From: Chloroflexota bacterium
GTDB lineage: Bacteria > Chloroflexota > UBA11872
Reading direction: 5' to 3'
Assembly (NCBI GenBank): GCA_026707285.1
Contig: JAPOXD010000052.1
Span: 1 to 48,644 of the forward strand
Length of the DNA: 48,644 nucleotides
Shown: positions 37,164-45,887 of the stretch, piece by piece
Position numbering within the stretch: position 1 is the stretch's first letter
How the letters are laid out: the number at the start of each line of letters is the position of its first letter
Made by a program: the position numbers and the translations under genes
The notes under the pieces: generated by a model
The model's input: only the letters and a program-made list of their open reading frames with translations
What the model was told of the DNA's origin: nothing
Databases searched by the model: none

Positions 37164-37819
37164 TCCTCCGTCTCCACGTCCAGCAGTCCCGACGCCTGGA
37201 GCTGCGCGCGGCTGAGCGCGGCCTCCCGCGGCATCACGGACATGGCGCGCTCGACGTACTTTGCCAGCACGTCCACCTCGAGGTTAGCGCGATATCCGAC
37301 GTCTGCCGCCCCCAGGGTCACCAGCTTGCGGGTATGGGGAATGAGCGTCACGCGGAATTCCTCGGCGGACGCATCGACCACGGTGAGGCTCACGCCGTCA
37401 AGGGCGACGAATCCCTTCGGGACGACCTGTGCCGCGTGCTCGGGCGGCAGCGTAAAGGTCACCATCTCGCCGGCGCCGTCCGGCTCGCGGCTGACGATGG
37501 TGCAGGTGCCGTCCACGTGACCCTGGACGATGTGCCCGCCGAATCGTCCGTCGGCGGGCAGCGAGCGCTCGACGTTCATCGGATCGCCAACAGCAAGAGC
37601 GCCCAGGTTCGTGCGGCGGAGCGTTTCCGGCACGACCTCGACCGTCATGCGTTCATGCTCGATCTGCACTGCCGTGAGACACACGCCGTTGAGCGCCACG
37701 CTGTCACCAATGGCCACGCCGTCGCCGAGCACCGGCGCGGCGACGACGAGGCGGTGCAGCCCCCGGCGGTTCGTGGTTTCGACCACTTCGCCCATCGCTT
37801 CGACGATTCCCGTGAACAT
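37160..37819 (-). CDS. ribE: riboflavin synthase
   Basis: A 219-residue two-domain lumazine protein that dismutates two ribityllumazines to riboflavin. The start is MFTGIVEAMGEV. Each half has the lumazine-binding pattern: GDSVALNGVCLTAV in the first and VPKGFVALDGVSLTVVD in the second. Length is standard. It lies 3 bp after ribD, and its stop overlaps the ribBA start. Confidence 0.96.
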   Translation of the reverse strand: MFTGIVEAMGEVVETTNRRGLHRLVVAAPVLGDGVAIGDSVALNGVCLTAVQIEHERMTVEVVPETLRRTNLGALAVGDPMNVERSLPADGRFGGHIVQGHVDGTCTIVSREPDGAGEMVTFTLPPEHAAQVVPKGFVALDGVSLTVVDASAEEFRVTLIPHTRKLVTLGAADVGYRANLEVDVLAKYVERAMSVMPREAALSRAQLQASGLLDVETEE

Positions 37820-37822
37820 GGG

Positions 37823-38953
37823 TCAGCCGCCCTCGGCTGCCGGGCGTTGACCATGCAGCATGATGTCCGGTCCGAGTTGACGCACGCTGGGCTCGTCGAG
37901 CGTCCAGGGCAGGACGCCGCCGGCCTCGGGCGGGGGATCCAGCGCCGGGACGCCGGGCCCCATCACGCGCGGCGCGATGAACACGACGACTTCATCGACG
38001 AGGTCGGCGGCGACGAGCGCCCCGAGCAGGCGCGATCCACCTTCCACCAGCACATGGGCCAGACCGCGCGCGCCCAGGGTCGTCAGCGCATCGGACAGCT
38101 CGACCCGGCCCTCCGGTCCGCCGGCGACGCGCACGACCTCCGCCCCGGCGCGTTCGAGTCGCGCGCGGTCGGCGGCGGACTCACGCGAGGTCATGACCAG
38201 GGTCGACCCGGCCTCGCCGAGCATGCGCGCATCGGACGCCAGCGAAGCCGCCGAGTCCATGATCACGCGCAGCGGTTGACGTCCGTCGGGCGGCGCGGGT
38301 CGCACCGTGAGCCGCGGGTCGTCGATGCGCGCGGTGGCCGAGCCGACGACGACTGCGTCCACGCGGTCTCGCAGGCGGTGCGCCTCGGCCAGGGCGTCGG
38401 CGCCGGTAATCGACTCGCCGCCTCGCGGGCCGGCGATCTTGCCGTCGAGCGTCATTGCCCATTTTGCCGTGACGAACGGCCGGCCGAGCGTGACCAGGGT
38501 TGCGAACGGCGCGATGAGCGCCTCGGCTTCGCGGTCGAGCAGCCCGACCGCCGTGGCCACGCCGCCGGCCGCCAGCGCCTTGAGGCCGCCTCCCGCTACG
38601 CGGGGATTCGGGTCTCGCGTGCCAACCACCACCCGGGCGATCCCCGCCCGCTGGATGGCTTCCGTGCAGGGCGGGGTGCGCCCCATGTGATTGCAGGGCT
38701 CCAGCGTCACAACCAGCGTGCCGCCCCGGGCCCGCTCGCCCGCCTCGGCGAGCGCGTTCACCTCGGCGTGCGGTCCGCCGGGCGGAGCGGTTGCCCCCTC
38801 GCCGACCACGCGGTCGCCTTGAAGCACCACCGCGCCCACTGGCGGCAGGGGGCTGGTGCGCCCCCGCACGGCGCGCGCAAGCTCGACGGCACGGCGCATG
38901 GCCCGCGCCTGAGTTTGCTGGTCAATGGCGGGCGGCGTGTGAGTGCGTGTCAT
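37823..38953 (-). CDS. ribD: bifunctional pyrimidine deaminase/reductase RibD
   Basis: An N-terminal CMP/dCMP deaminase-type zinc domain (HAEVNAL, LEPCNHMGRTPPC) and a C-terminal reductase domain (RPFVTAKWAMTLDGKIA, DDPRLTVR, VLVEGGSRLLGALVAADLVDEV). 376 residues from ATG 38953. A longer reading to 39007 would include a dispersed repeat (39003-39040), so the later ATG is preferred. The usual NPxVG of the deaminase part reads LPPVG, a mild deviation at a ribose-contact position. First gene of the ribD-ribE-ribBA-ribH-DUF3500 operon. No FMN riboswitch was recognised upstream. Confidence 0.93.
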   Translation of the reverse strand: MTRTHTPPAIDQQTQARAMRRAVELARAVRGRTSPLPPVGAVVLQGDRVVGEGATAPPGGPHAEVNALAEAGERARGGTLVVTLEPCNHMGRTPPCTEAIQRAGIARVVVGTRDPNPRVAGGGLKALAAGGVATAVGLLDREAEALIAPFATLVTLGRPFVTAKWAMTLDGKIAGPRGGESITGADALAEAHRLRDRVDAVVVGSATARIDDPRLTVRPAPPDGRQPLRVIMDSAASLASDARMLGEAGSTLVMTSRESAADRARLERAGAEVVRVAGGPEGRVELSDALTTLGARGLAHVLVEGGSRLLGALVAADLVDEVVVFIAPRVMGPGVPALDPPPEAGGVLPWTLDEPSVRQLGPDIMLHGQRPAAEGG

Positions 38954-39002
38954 GGTCACCGACGAAGTTGTTTCCGTGCGAATGCCCGCCGCGAAACCCT
39001 CG

Positions 39003-39040
39003 GTCATTCCCGCGAAGCCTGTCCCGCGAAGGCGGGGAGC
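39003..39040. repeat. imperfect GTCATTCCCGCG-type dispersed repeat
   Basis: GTCATTCCCGCGAAG (39004-39018) is followed by GTCCCGCGAAGGCGGG and a degraded GGAAATC end. The hairpin CCCGC...GCGGG is retained. It belongs to the same family as 83-113 and lies just upstream of ribD. Confidence 0.5.
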
Positions 39041-39222
39041 GGAAATCTACCTGTAACTGAACCTGTTAGCCCGCCACATCACGGTACGCAGCCGTGGCTC
39101 CGCCAACCGCCGACGTCTCCGGTCAACTATAGACGCGGCTCACGGTGACGTTGGGTACATGCCCGCCGAAGGCTCGTGTGGGACATTGCCGCGACGGCAC
39201 CACAAGGCTGAGCGCCATTCCC

Positions 39223-39927
39223 ATGCGAGACCACGTCCAGGCCCCGCAAGCCGCCGCGATCTTCGGTTTCAACGGCACCCTCGTCACCGGCGAGGTGTGG
39301 CAGGCCATCGAGTCGTGGATGGGCGGACGCGGCGCGTGGAGACGTCGCAAGACGCGGATGATCGTGCGCCAGTTGCCGGTCATCCTCGCGAGCAAGGTCG
39401 GCCTGGTGAGCGCGGATTTCATGGTGCGGCGCTGGATGCCGGCCGCGTGGGCGACGGTGCGCGGCATCGACGAGCGAGAGCTCGCCGCCCTTGTCCAGCA
39501 CGCCTGGGAAACCATCTTCCGCCCGTCCATGCGCGAGCGGGTGGCCGAGATGGTGCGCGGGCATAAGGCTGACGGCTATTGCACCGCGCTTGTGTCCGCC
39601 ACCTACGAGCCGTTCTTGGAGCCGGTCCAGCAGGCGCTCGGCTTTGACGTGGTCATTGGAACCCGGGTGGAAGTCGCCGCGGGCCGGGTCACGGGTCGGG
39701 TGATCGGCGACACGGTGACGGGCGCGGAAAAGGTGCGGCGGGTCATGGCCATGGGGCAGGACGCCGAGCGGCCGATTGACCTCGAGCGCAGCCTGGCCTA
39801 TGCCGACACCGAGCGCGATCTCGACCTGCTGCAACTCGTCGGCCACCCGGTGGCGGTGTGGCCGAACGATCGCCTCCACCAGATTGCTCGGCGCCGCAAG
39901 TGGCCGATCGTGCGCGACGCGGGCTAG
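39223..39927 (+). CDS. HAD-IB-like protein lacking the nucleophile aspartate
   Basis: A 234-residue protein from ATG 39223; an upstream start at 39145 is possible. The layout is that of SerB-like HAD phosphatases: a helical cap, motif II TALVSATYEP, a lysine in TGAEKVRR and motif IV YADTERDLDLLQLVGHPVAVWPNDRL. Motif I, normally DxDGT, reads GFNGT (residues 15-19): the nucleophile Asp is Gly and the second Asp is Asn, checked in the codons GGT TTC AAC. A phosphoaspartate cannot form, so it is either non-catalytic or does other chemistry. coaE follows after 3 bp. Confidence 0.88.
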   Translation: MRDHVQAPQAAAIFGFNGTLVTGEVWQAIESWMGGRGAWRRRKTRMIVRQLPVILASKVGLVSADFMVRRWMPAAWATVRGIDERELAALVQHAWETIFRPSMRERVAEMVRGHKADGYCTALVSATYEPFLEPVQQALGFDVVIGTRVEVAAGRVTGRVIGDTVTGAEKVRRVMAMGQDAERPIDLERSLAYADTERDLDLLQLVGHPVAVWPNDRLHQIARRRKWPIVRDAG

Positions 39928-39930
39928 GCC

Positions 39931-40551
39931 GTGGCCAAGCATTCAGTCTGGGGACTCACCGGCAACATCGGCGCGGGCAAGTCAACCGTGGGCGCGATGC
40001 TGCGGGAGCTCGGCGCGCGCGTGATCGACTCCGACGCGACGGTGCGCACGCTGCTGGAGTCGGACGAGGCGGTGATGCGAGAAGTGCGCGCCGCATTTCC
40101 GGCGGCCCAACGGCCCGACGGCGGCATCGACCGCGCCGCCGTGGCGCGGGAGGTGTTCGCGGATCGCGAAAGGCTCACGCTGCTGCAGGACCTGTTGTAT
40201 CCGTCCGTCGGCGAGGCGACCGACGCCCTATTGGCCGAAGCTACCGACGCGCCCGCGACGTTCATCGAGGCCATCAACGTGGTCGAGGGTCCTTCCGGCG
40301 GTCGGTTGGACGGACTCTGGCTCGTCGAGGCCGATCCGGCGGTGTTGGTCGAGCGCGTCACAGCCAGCGGACGCCTTTCGGCCGCCCAGGTTCAGGCCCG
40401 TCTGGCGATGCAGGCCGGTCCCGACGAAAAGGCCGAGGCGTTCCGTCAACTTCGTCCCGAGCGCCCGATCGTGCGCCTCGGCAACAACGGCTCACTGGAA
40501 GAGCTGCGGACCCAGGTGACCGCCCGCTGGAACGACCTGCTCGGCGGCTAG
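39931..40551 (+). CDS. coaE: dephospho-CoA kinase
   Basis: Last step of coenzyme A synthesis: phosphorylates dephospho-CoA. 206 residues from GTG 39931. P-loop GNIGAGKST is at 11-19, DSDATVRTLL (the DAD-like motif) at 33-42, and the substrate lid is around YPSVGEATDALLAE. The C-terminal part keeps R-----A-------Q-----K and N-GS-EEL. It is somewhat diverged: the usual Q-----K-----AD-VI-N pattern reads LRPERPIVRLGNNGS. It lies 3 bp behind the HAD-like gene and overlaps the convergent small gene by 4 bp. Confidence 0.9.
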   Translation: MAKHSVWGLTGNIGAGKSTVGAMLRELGARVIDSDATVRTLLESDEAVMREVRAAFPAAQRPDGGIDRAAVAREVFADRERLTLLQDLLYPSVGEATDALLAEATDAPATFIEAINVVEGPSGGRLDGLWLVEADPAVLVERVTASGRLSAAQVQARLAMQAGPDEKAEAFRQLRPERPIVRLGNNGSLEELRTQVTARWNDLLGG

Positions 40552-40730
40552 TCGCGACCGATTTCGCTGGGAGCGTTATCGGGTTCGGTTTCCTCGGAGA
40601 GGCGGCTGCGCCATTTGCCCCGCATGTAGAACAGCGACTGGATTTCCTGCGGCGATAGTCCCTTTTCGGTCAGATCGCGGACTTCGCGGCGGATTCGATC
40701 GGATCGTTCGCGCGTGTTCTCCTGCCCCAT
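40548..40730 (-). CDS. small charged hypothetical protein
   Basis: A 60-residue protein from ATG 40730 (M-G-Q-E-N-T), rich in Arg, Glu and Lys. The central segment DLTEKGLSPQEIQSLFYMRGKWR reads as a helix-turn-helix-sized helical unit. I do not recognise a family. Its end overlaps the end of coaE by 4 bp on the opposite strand. The frame is open further upstream with no added support. It is real only if homologues exist. Confidence 0.45.
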   Translation of the reverse strand: MGQENTRERSDRIRREVRDLTEKGLSPQEIQSLFYMRGKWRSRLSEETEPDNAPSEIGRD

Positions 40731-40854
40731 CCGTTGGAACTCCCAAGCCAGGTCGGCGGCACAGCCAAAGCGGCTCGATAGTAGAGCGAGGCGCCAAGGG
40801 CCAGCAAGTGCCGTCCGCACCGCGAGTGGCGCGCTCGCACTGGGCGTTTTCGAC

Positions 40855-41919
40855 CTAGTCGGACCACCCCAGAACGCGCGTCACGGCATCGAGGTCGGGG
40901 GGCGCCGTGATCGGGCTGTCGGACTCGCGCAGGGCCGTGTCCGGGTCCTTGAGGCCGGAGCCGGTGAGCACGCACACGACACGCTCCGCCGAGGCCGGAC
41001 CGCCCCCTCGTCGTTGCAGCAATCCCGCGACCCCTGCGGCCGAGGCGGGCTCCACGAACACGCCCATCTCCTGCGCGAGCAGGCGATAGGCCTCGGTGAT
41101 CGCCGACTCGGGCACGGCTTCGATCGATCCATCGGAGGCGTCGCGCGCCGCCGCCGCCTCTTCCCAATTGGCCGGATTGCCGATGCGGATGGCCGACGCC
41201 TGGGTCACGGGGTCGTCGATGGGATGCCCGAGCACCATCGGTGCCGCGCCTTCCGCCTGGAATCCCCGGAGCACCGGGGTCTGCGTCGCCCGCCCGGCCT
41301 CCTGGTAGCCAACGAACCCACGCCAATAGGCGGCGATGTTTCCGGCATTGCCCACCGGCAAATACAGCTCATCCGGCGCGTCGCCCAGCGCGTCGACGAT
41401 CTCGAACGCCGCGGTCTTCTGCCCTTCCAGTCGATTCGGGTTGACCGAGTTGACGAGCTCCACGCCGTCGCGTTCGGCCAGCCGGCGCACGATGGTCAGC
41501 GCGTGATCGAAGGTGCCGGTCACGGCCACGACGCGCGCGCCGAACATCCGGGTCTGGGCCATCTTTCCCGAGGCGGTGGAGTCGTGGGGAACCACGCACA
41601 CCGTCGTCACGCCGGCGCGGGCCCCGTAGGCGGCGGCCGACGCGGCCGTGTTTCCGGTTGAGGCGCAGATGAGCGCGCGCGCGTCCGCCTCCAGCGCCTT
41701 GGCCACGGCAACGACCATGCCCCGGTCCTTGAAGGACCCGGTGGGGTTGCAGCCTTCGAGCTTGAGCCAGACCTCACGGATGCCGGTTCGATCTTCCAGG
41801 ACCGGCGCGCGCACGAGCGGGGTCCCGCCCTCGCCGATGGTGAGGTCCGGAGCGCCGCCCGCGAAGGGAAGAAACTCGAGATAGCGTTCGATGACGCCCG
41901 CGGGGACGCTCAGCGTCAT
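40855..41919 (-). CDS. thrC: threonine synthase
   Basis: A 354-residue PLP enzyme converting O-phosphohomoserine to threonine. ATG 41919 overlaps the hom stop (ATGA), so an upstream extension of the frame is spurious. Motifs: GEGGTPLVRAP, PLP lysine K64 in NPTGSFKDRG, ASTGNTAASAAAYGARAG, and the glycine-rich phosphate loop PVGNAGNIAAYW. Short type, as in most bacteria and archaea with a 350-residue enzyme. It is coupled to hom, so the two form a threonine branch operon; no thrB is present. Confidence 0.95.
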   Translation of the reverse strand: MTLSVPAGVIERYLEFLPFAGGAPDLTIGEGGTPLVRAPVLEDRTGIREVWLKLEGCNPTGSFKDRGMVVAVAKALEADARALICASTGNTAASAAAYGARAGVTTVCVVPHDSTASGKMAQTRMFGARVVAVTGTFDHALTIVRRLAERDGVELVNSVNPNRLEGQKTAAFEIVDALGDAPDELYLPVGNAGNIAAYWRGFVGYQEAGRATQTPVLRGFQAEGAAPMVLGHPIDDPVTQASAIRIGNPANWEEAAAARDASDGSIEAVPESAITEAYRLLAQEMGVFVEPASAAGVAGLLQRRGGGPASAERVVCVLTGSGLKDPDTALRESDSPITAPPDLDAVTRVLGWSD

Positions 41920-43217
41920 TCGAGCAGGTCTTCGATGCGGATCACGCTGGCGACCTCCGGCACCACGTCGAGGTCCATGATGCGCTGGATCGCGGGTCGC
42001 CAATCGGCCTCGCGGGCGTCGTGGGTGAGCAGCACCAGCTCGGCGCGGCGGGCATCGGGGTCGACTTCCTTCTGCAGCACCGAGGCGATGCTGATGGCGT
42101 GCTCGCCGCAGATGGCAGCGATGCGCGCCAAGACGCCGGGGCGGTCCTTGACCCAGAGGCGCAGGTAGTAGCGCGAGATCACCTCGTCCATCGGCAGCAC
42201 GCGCACCGGCCGGTCCAGGAGCACGGGTATCCGGTTGTGCGCCGCCCGGCGCATGTTGTGACCGAGGTCGATGAGGTCGGAGACGATGGCGCTGGACGTG
42301 GGCTCGGGTCCGGCGCCGCGGCCCATGAACATCGCCCGTCCCACCAGGTCGCCCGAAATGCGCACCGCGTTGTAAACGCCCTCGACCTGCCCCAACAGAA
42401 AGTCGCGCTGCACCAGCGCCGGATGGACGCGGGCTTCGATCGTGTCGCCGCGGCGCTTGGCGATCGCCAGCAGCTTGATGCTGTACCCAAGCTCCGCGGC
42501 GTAGGTGAAGTCGGCCTTGGTGAGCTGCGAGATGCCTTCCCGAAACACCTCCGCCGGAGCGACGCGGCCGCGAAAGGCCAGCGTGGCCAGAATCGCCAGC
42601 TTGAATGCCGTGTCGTGGCCCTCGACGTCGTTGGTCGGGTCCGGCTCGGCGTAGCCCAGCTGCTGCGCCTCGGCCAGCGCGTCGGTGTAGCTCCGGCCGT
42701 GCTCGGCCATCTGGGAGAGGATGTAGTTGGTGGTGCCGTTGAGAATGGCGTGCACTTCCTCGATCTCGTTCGCCGCCAGGTCCTGCCGGAAGGGGCCGAT
42801 GAGCGGGATGCCGCCGCCGACGCTGGCCTCGAAGTAGAGATCGAGCCCGCGGTCGGCGGCGAGCTGCAAGAGATCGACCCCGTGGGCGGCCATGACTTCC
42901 TTGTTGGCCGTGACGACGTGCTTGCCGGCTTCCAGCGCGCGGCGCAGGTATTGCTGCGCGGGCTCGACGCCGCCCAGGACTTCAACGATGACGTCGACGT
43001 TGGGATCGTCGATCACGGCCGCCGCGTCGGTGGTCAGGCGATCGGCGGGAATCGAGGCGTCGCGCGGCTTGTTCGGATCGCGCACGAGCGCGCGCTGCAC
43101 GGTGATCGGACGTCCGAGTTGCCGCTCCAGCATGGCGGCACGCGCGTGAACGTGGCGCGCGACCGCCGAGCCGACGTTGCCAACGCCGAGGAGGCCGAGT
43201 CCTATCCCGCTGGACAT
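41916..43217 (-). CDS. hom: homoserine dehydrogenase with ACT domain
   Basis: Reduces aspartate semialdehyde to homoserine with NAD(P)H. 433 residues. The NAD-binding GLLGVGNVGSAVARH is at 8-22, followed by a catalytic core with GTTNYILSQM, YAEPDPTNDVEGHDTAFKLAIL and a C-terminal ACT domain (YYLRLWVKDRPGVLARIAAIC from about residue 350), which usually mediates threonine feedback. Its stop overlaps the thrC start. No aspartate kinase gene is in the window. Confidence 0.96.
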   Translation of the reverse strand: MSSGIGLGLLGVGNVGSAVARHVHARAAMLERQLGRPITVQRALVRDPNKPRDASIPADRLTTDAAAVIDDPNVDVIVEVLGGVEPAQQYLRRALEAGKHVVTANKEVMAAHGVDLLQLAADRGLDLYFEASVGGGIPLIGPFRQDLAANEIEEVHAILNGTTNYILSQMAEHGRSYTDALAEAQQLGYAEPDPTNDVEGHDTAFKLAILATLAFRGRVAPAEVFREGISQLTKADFTYAAELGYSIKLLAIAKRRGDTIEARVHPALVQRDFLLGQVEGVYNAVRISGDLVGRAMFMGRGAGPEPTSSAIVSDLIDLGHNMRRAAHNRIPVLLDRPVRVLPMDEVISRYYLRLWVKDRPGVLARIAAICGEHAISIASVLQKEVDPDARRAELVLLTHDAREADWRPAIQRIMDLDVVPEVASVIRIEDLLE

Positions 43218-43297
43218 TCGTGGCTCACCCTGGCCCGCAGCACCCCGACGGGAGGCGGCAAGGGGCAGAATACCCGCCGCGTGCCGGGCTGGGCTTG

Positions 43298-43963
43298 CTA
43301 TCGGCTCCCTGGCGGCCGATTCCCCGCGCGGCGACCGGCGCCATTGGCCGTCAGGCGGTGGGCAAAGCGCAGGCCCACGTCGTTCGAGGGGTAGTACTGC
43401 TCGTCATAGCCCGTGAGCACGAATCCCGCCGCCTGGAGCGTGCGTATGGCGGGAAAGTTGCGGGCTTGCACAGTGGCGCACAGAGCGCGGCGGCCACTCG
43501 CGCGAGCCGCCTCGACCGCCGCCCGCGCCAGGCGCGTACCCAGACCGCCCCTGCGGGCGCGCTGGCGAACCGCCAACATCCAGAGGGTGTCCACGTCGCG
43601 CGGCGCGTCGGGCACGACAAGCGCGAAGCCATCGACGCTCCCGCCGGCCTCGGCCACGATCAGGGATCCCCGTTCCGGCTGCGGCGGATCGGCCGACCCA
43701 CCCCACAGCGGATCGCGCAGGGTGACGGTGCGCGGAAGACGCACCTGCACAAAGCCCACCATCGACACGTCGGCCTGGACGCTCGTCTGCAATTGCCATA
43801 CATGGTCGGTCTCGTAGGACACGTCCATGGCCCAACACGCCGCCCAATCGGAGGCCGTGCCGGGTCGCACGACGACGCGCGGACCGGAATCGCGGGTGCG
43901 GGCGGGACGACGCAACGTGGCGTACTCGGGCTGCGACGGGGGACGGGCGTTGTCGGCGGCCAC
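43298..43963 (-). CDS. GNAT-family N-acetyltransferase
   Basis: A protein of up to 221 residues. The acetyl-CoA-binding motif A reads VRQRARRGGLGTRLARAAVEAARASG, followed by CATVQARNFPAIRTLQAAGFVLTGYDEQYYP, typical of GNAT enzymes. The first 30 residues (RPPSQPEYATLRRP) are Arg/Pro-rich and may not be translated; a later start near VVVRPGTASD fits the fold. Substrate unknown. It lies 80 bp upstream of hom on the same strand but reads as a separate unit. Confidence 0.82.
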   Translation of the reverse strand: MAADNARPPSQPEYATLRRPARTRDSGPRVVVRPGTASDWAACWAMDVSYETDHVWQLQTSVQADVSMVGFVQVRLPRTVTLRDPLWGGSADPPQPERGSLIVAEAGGSVDGFALVVPDAPRDVDTLWMLAVRQRARRGGLGTRLARAAVEAARASGRRALCATVQARNFPAIRTLQAAGFVLTGYDEQYYPSNDVGLRFAHRLTANGAGRRAGNRPPGSR

Positions 43964-44377
43964 GGTCCCCCAGGTCGCAACGGCGCAGATGCGGCTGGCC
44001 GATGGTACCCGGTGTCGGGCTGCCTCTGTGTTCGAAATGACATGTGGGGTGGTTCGGTATGACTCTCGAGTTCACGCTCAACCGACTCCAAACCGCCAAA
44101 GTCATTTCGACCCACCAATGCCATTTCGAGCGAAGCGAGACATCTAAAGGAATCTCTGAATAGACGCCTGAACCTCGCCCCGAGCCGTTCGTGGTGAGCT
44201 TGTCGAACCATGAACGGCCCTTCGACTTCGCTCAGGGCGAACGGATCGGGGTCAATTCGATGGGCTTTTTCAGAGCATTCCTAAGAGGTCGGGAAATCGC
44301 ACAACATCCTTGGATTCCTCAGGGCGTTCCGAATGACGGTTGGGGCGACTCGATGTGTTCGACGGCCGCCAACGCGG
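43964..44377. other. intergenic region with stacked repeats, no gene
   Basis: 414 bases with no supported gene. The composition is lower in GC than the surroundings. It holds GTCATTTCGA and CATTTCGAGCGAAGCGAGAC (44122-44141), two interleaved hairpins at 44185-44238, and TTGGATTCCTCAGGGCGTTC ending in GAATGAC at 44338. All are repeat-like. Small open frames here cross the repeats and are rejected. Confidence 0.6.
44101..44338. repeat. possible non-autonomous repeat element (GTCATTTCG...CGAATGAC)
   Basis: The left end GTCATTTCG (44101-44109) and the right end CCGAATGAC (44330-44338) are near inverted repeats and enclose 238 bp without a gene. Between them lie a CATTTCGAGCGAAGCGAGAC motif, a hairpin with CCGTTC/GAACGG arms (44185-44217), and GCCCT/AGGGC arms (44217-44238). 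Structure and size suggest a MITE-like unit or a cluster of dispersed repeats. No target duplication was identified. Confidence 0.4.
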
Positions 44378-45550
44378 CTAGGCCCCACCCCGCTCGCGCA
44401 GCTCGGTCGACGAGATGTCCACGTCAACCTCCGACGCGGGAATGGCCTCGAACATTCCGGCGGCCGATGGCGGTACCCGCAGGTCGTCGAGCCGGAGGCG
44501 ACGTTCGCCCGCGCGCCGCTCGGCCACGTGGAAGCGGGCGCCCAGCTCACGCAGCTCCGTCAGGGCCTGCGCCAGCCCCTCCGCGCCGCCGTAGTAGCGG
44601 GGCTCCAGGATGCGAGCCGCGGTATCGGCGCCCACTGCGAACGCCGTGCCGGGCAGCAGCCGGGCTTTTTCGACGAACGTCGGCGCGTTCGTGACCACCA
44701 CCTTCGCGTAACGCGGAACCCCCGCGACCCGTGCATCGAGTTCGGCGGCCGAGAGCGCGGACTTGTCGACGTTCGCGATTGATATCTCGTAGGCCGCGCT
44801 GCCGGACGCTCGGCGGAGGGCGGCTTTCAGCAGCGCATCATGGCCCGCGTGCAGCGGGTTGAACGACCCGGGCACCACGATGTCGGGCAGCGCTCCTCCC
44901 GCGCGCACGCGGCCGTCAATGTGATCGACCGTGGCCCAGGGCTGCTCACCGCCCGCGATGACGTCGCACGGATGGGCCAGCGGCGCCGTTTCGATGCGTA
45001 GGCGTTGATCCGAGTCAGCGGCGGAATCGACGTCTCCACCGATCATGGCCTCTGCCAGGGTGCGGAGAATGACGCCCTCGGCAATCGCCTCCTCGTCCGC
45101 GCGCGTGCGGGCGTTCTTGCGCAGATGAACCGCTGCTTCCCAGCACTGAAAGCCATCGACGACGGCGACGTGGACCCGATGGGAGCCCTGTCGCGCACGG
45201 TCGGTGACCAGAGCGGCGGTGGCGCCCAGCCCGAGCACCGGCAATTGGGATGTTTCACGCAGCCGCAGCGCGCGCCGATACATGGCCTGCGCAAGCTCGC
45301 GCGAGGTTTCCGCCGAGCAGCGCGACGCCGGTGCCGCCCCAAGCAACTCCGTGAGCGCGAGGCGGCCATAGGGGACCTGCGCCTCCAGCACCGTGCGCGA
45401 CGCGCCGGGACGCGTCAGCAGGCGCGGGATGGCGCCCGAGCCGCCGCCCGTGATCGCCAGCGCCACCATGGCTCGCGACGAGCGAATCGCGGCGACGGCC
45501 GCCTCCACCGCAGCGTCCGTGCTAGCCGACGTCCACGTAGACGCGGCCAT
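44378..45550 (-). CDS. CinA-C-like domain fused to a nucleotidyltransferase domain
   Basis: A 390-residue protein. Residues about 12-165 look like a CinA C-terminal (pyridine nucleotide amidase-type) domain: TRPGASRTVLEAQVPYGRLALTELLG, SAETSRELAQAMYRRAL, LGLGATAALVT; but the usual ESCTGG reads AITGGGSG, so the catalytic Ser-Cys pair is gone. Residues 222-390 are a nucleotidyltransferase of the NMNAT type: VPGSFNPLHAGHDALLKAA (HxGH at 234-237), FAVGADTAARIL and DISSTELRE at the end. It resembles, from memory, a plant cytidylyltransferase-like family (for example At2g01220). Substrate unknown, perhaps a pyridine nucleotide. Its start overlaps the Rieske gene by 29 bp; a GTG at 45508 would avoid this. 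Confidence 0.85.
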   Translation of the reverse strand: MAASTWTSASTDAAVEAAVAAIRSSRAMVALAITGGGSGAIPRLLTRPGASRTVLEAQVPYGRLALTELLGAAPASRCSAETSRELAQAMYRRALRLRETSQLPVLGLGATAALVTDRARQGSHRVHVAVVDGFQCWEAAVHLRKNARTRADEEAIAEGVILRTLAEAMIGGDVDSAADSDQRLRIETAPLAHPCDVIAGGEQPWATVDHIDGRVRAGGALPDIVVPGSFNPLHAGHDALLKAALRRASGSAAYEISIANVDKSALSAAELDARVAGVPRYAKVVVTNAPTFVEKARLLPGTAFAVGADTAARILEPRYYGGAEGLAQALTELRELGARFHVAERRAGERRLRLDDLRVPPSAAGMFEAIPASEVDVDISSTELRERGGA

Positions 45551-45887
45551 CGGCGACGCGAGCGGGGTAGGTCCTCACGCGGGCGCGCTCGGACGCGTGC
45601 AGCGAGCGGCCGGTGCACAGATCGTATTGCCAGCCATGCCAGGGACAGCGAAGCACGCGTGAATCCGGGTCGAGCACGATGGGCGCGCCGGCCTCGGCGG
45701 CGATGACGTGATGTCCCAGCGTGCCGCCCGACAGGCGGGCGCCCTGGTGGGCGCAGGTGTCGCGCAGGGCGTATACCTCGTCGCCCCAGCGCACCACGAC
45801 GATGGCGTGGCGACCGACCTGCACGCGGCGCGCGCAGCGCTCGCCAAAGTCGGCGAGCGCCCCCACGTCATGCGCGGTCGAAGTCAT
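45522..45887 (-). CDS. Rieske [2Fe-2S] ferredoxin-like protein
   Basis: A 121-residue protein made of a single Rieske domain. Cluster ligands: C45 and H47 in DTCAHQGARL, C81 and H84 in LRCPWHGWQYD, with 33 residues between. A soluble ferredoxin-type form without membrane anchor or signal, such as those that feed electrons to ring-hydroxylating or N-demethylating oxygenases. No oxygenase gene is nearby. It starts 20 bp inside the amidohydrolase gene and overlaps the CinA-like gene, so the three are read together. Confidence 0.92.
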   Translation of the reverse strand: MTSTAHDVGALADFGERCARRVQVGRHAIVVVRWGDEVYALRDTCAHQGARLSGGTLGHHVIAAEAGAPIVLDPDSRVLRCPWHGWQYDLCTGRSLHASERARVRTYPARVADGRVYVDVG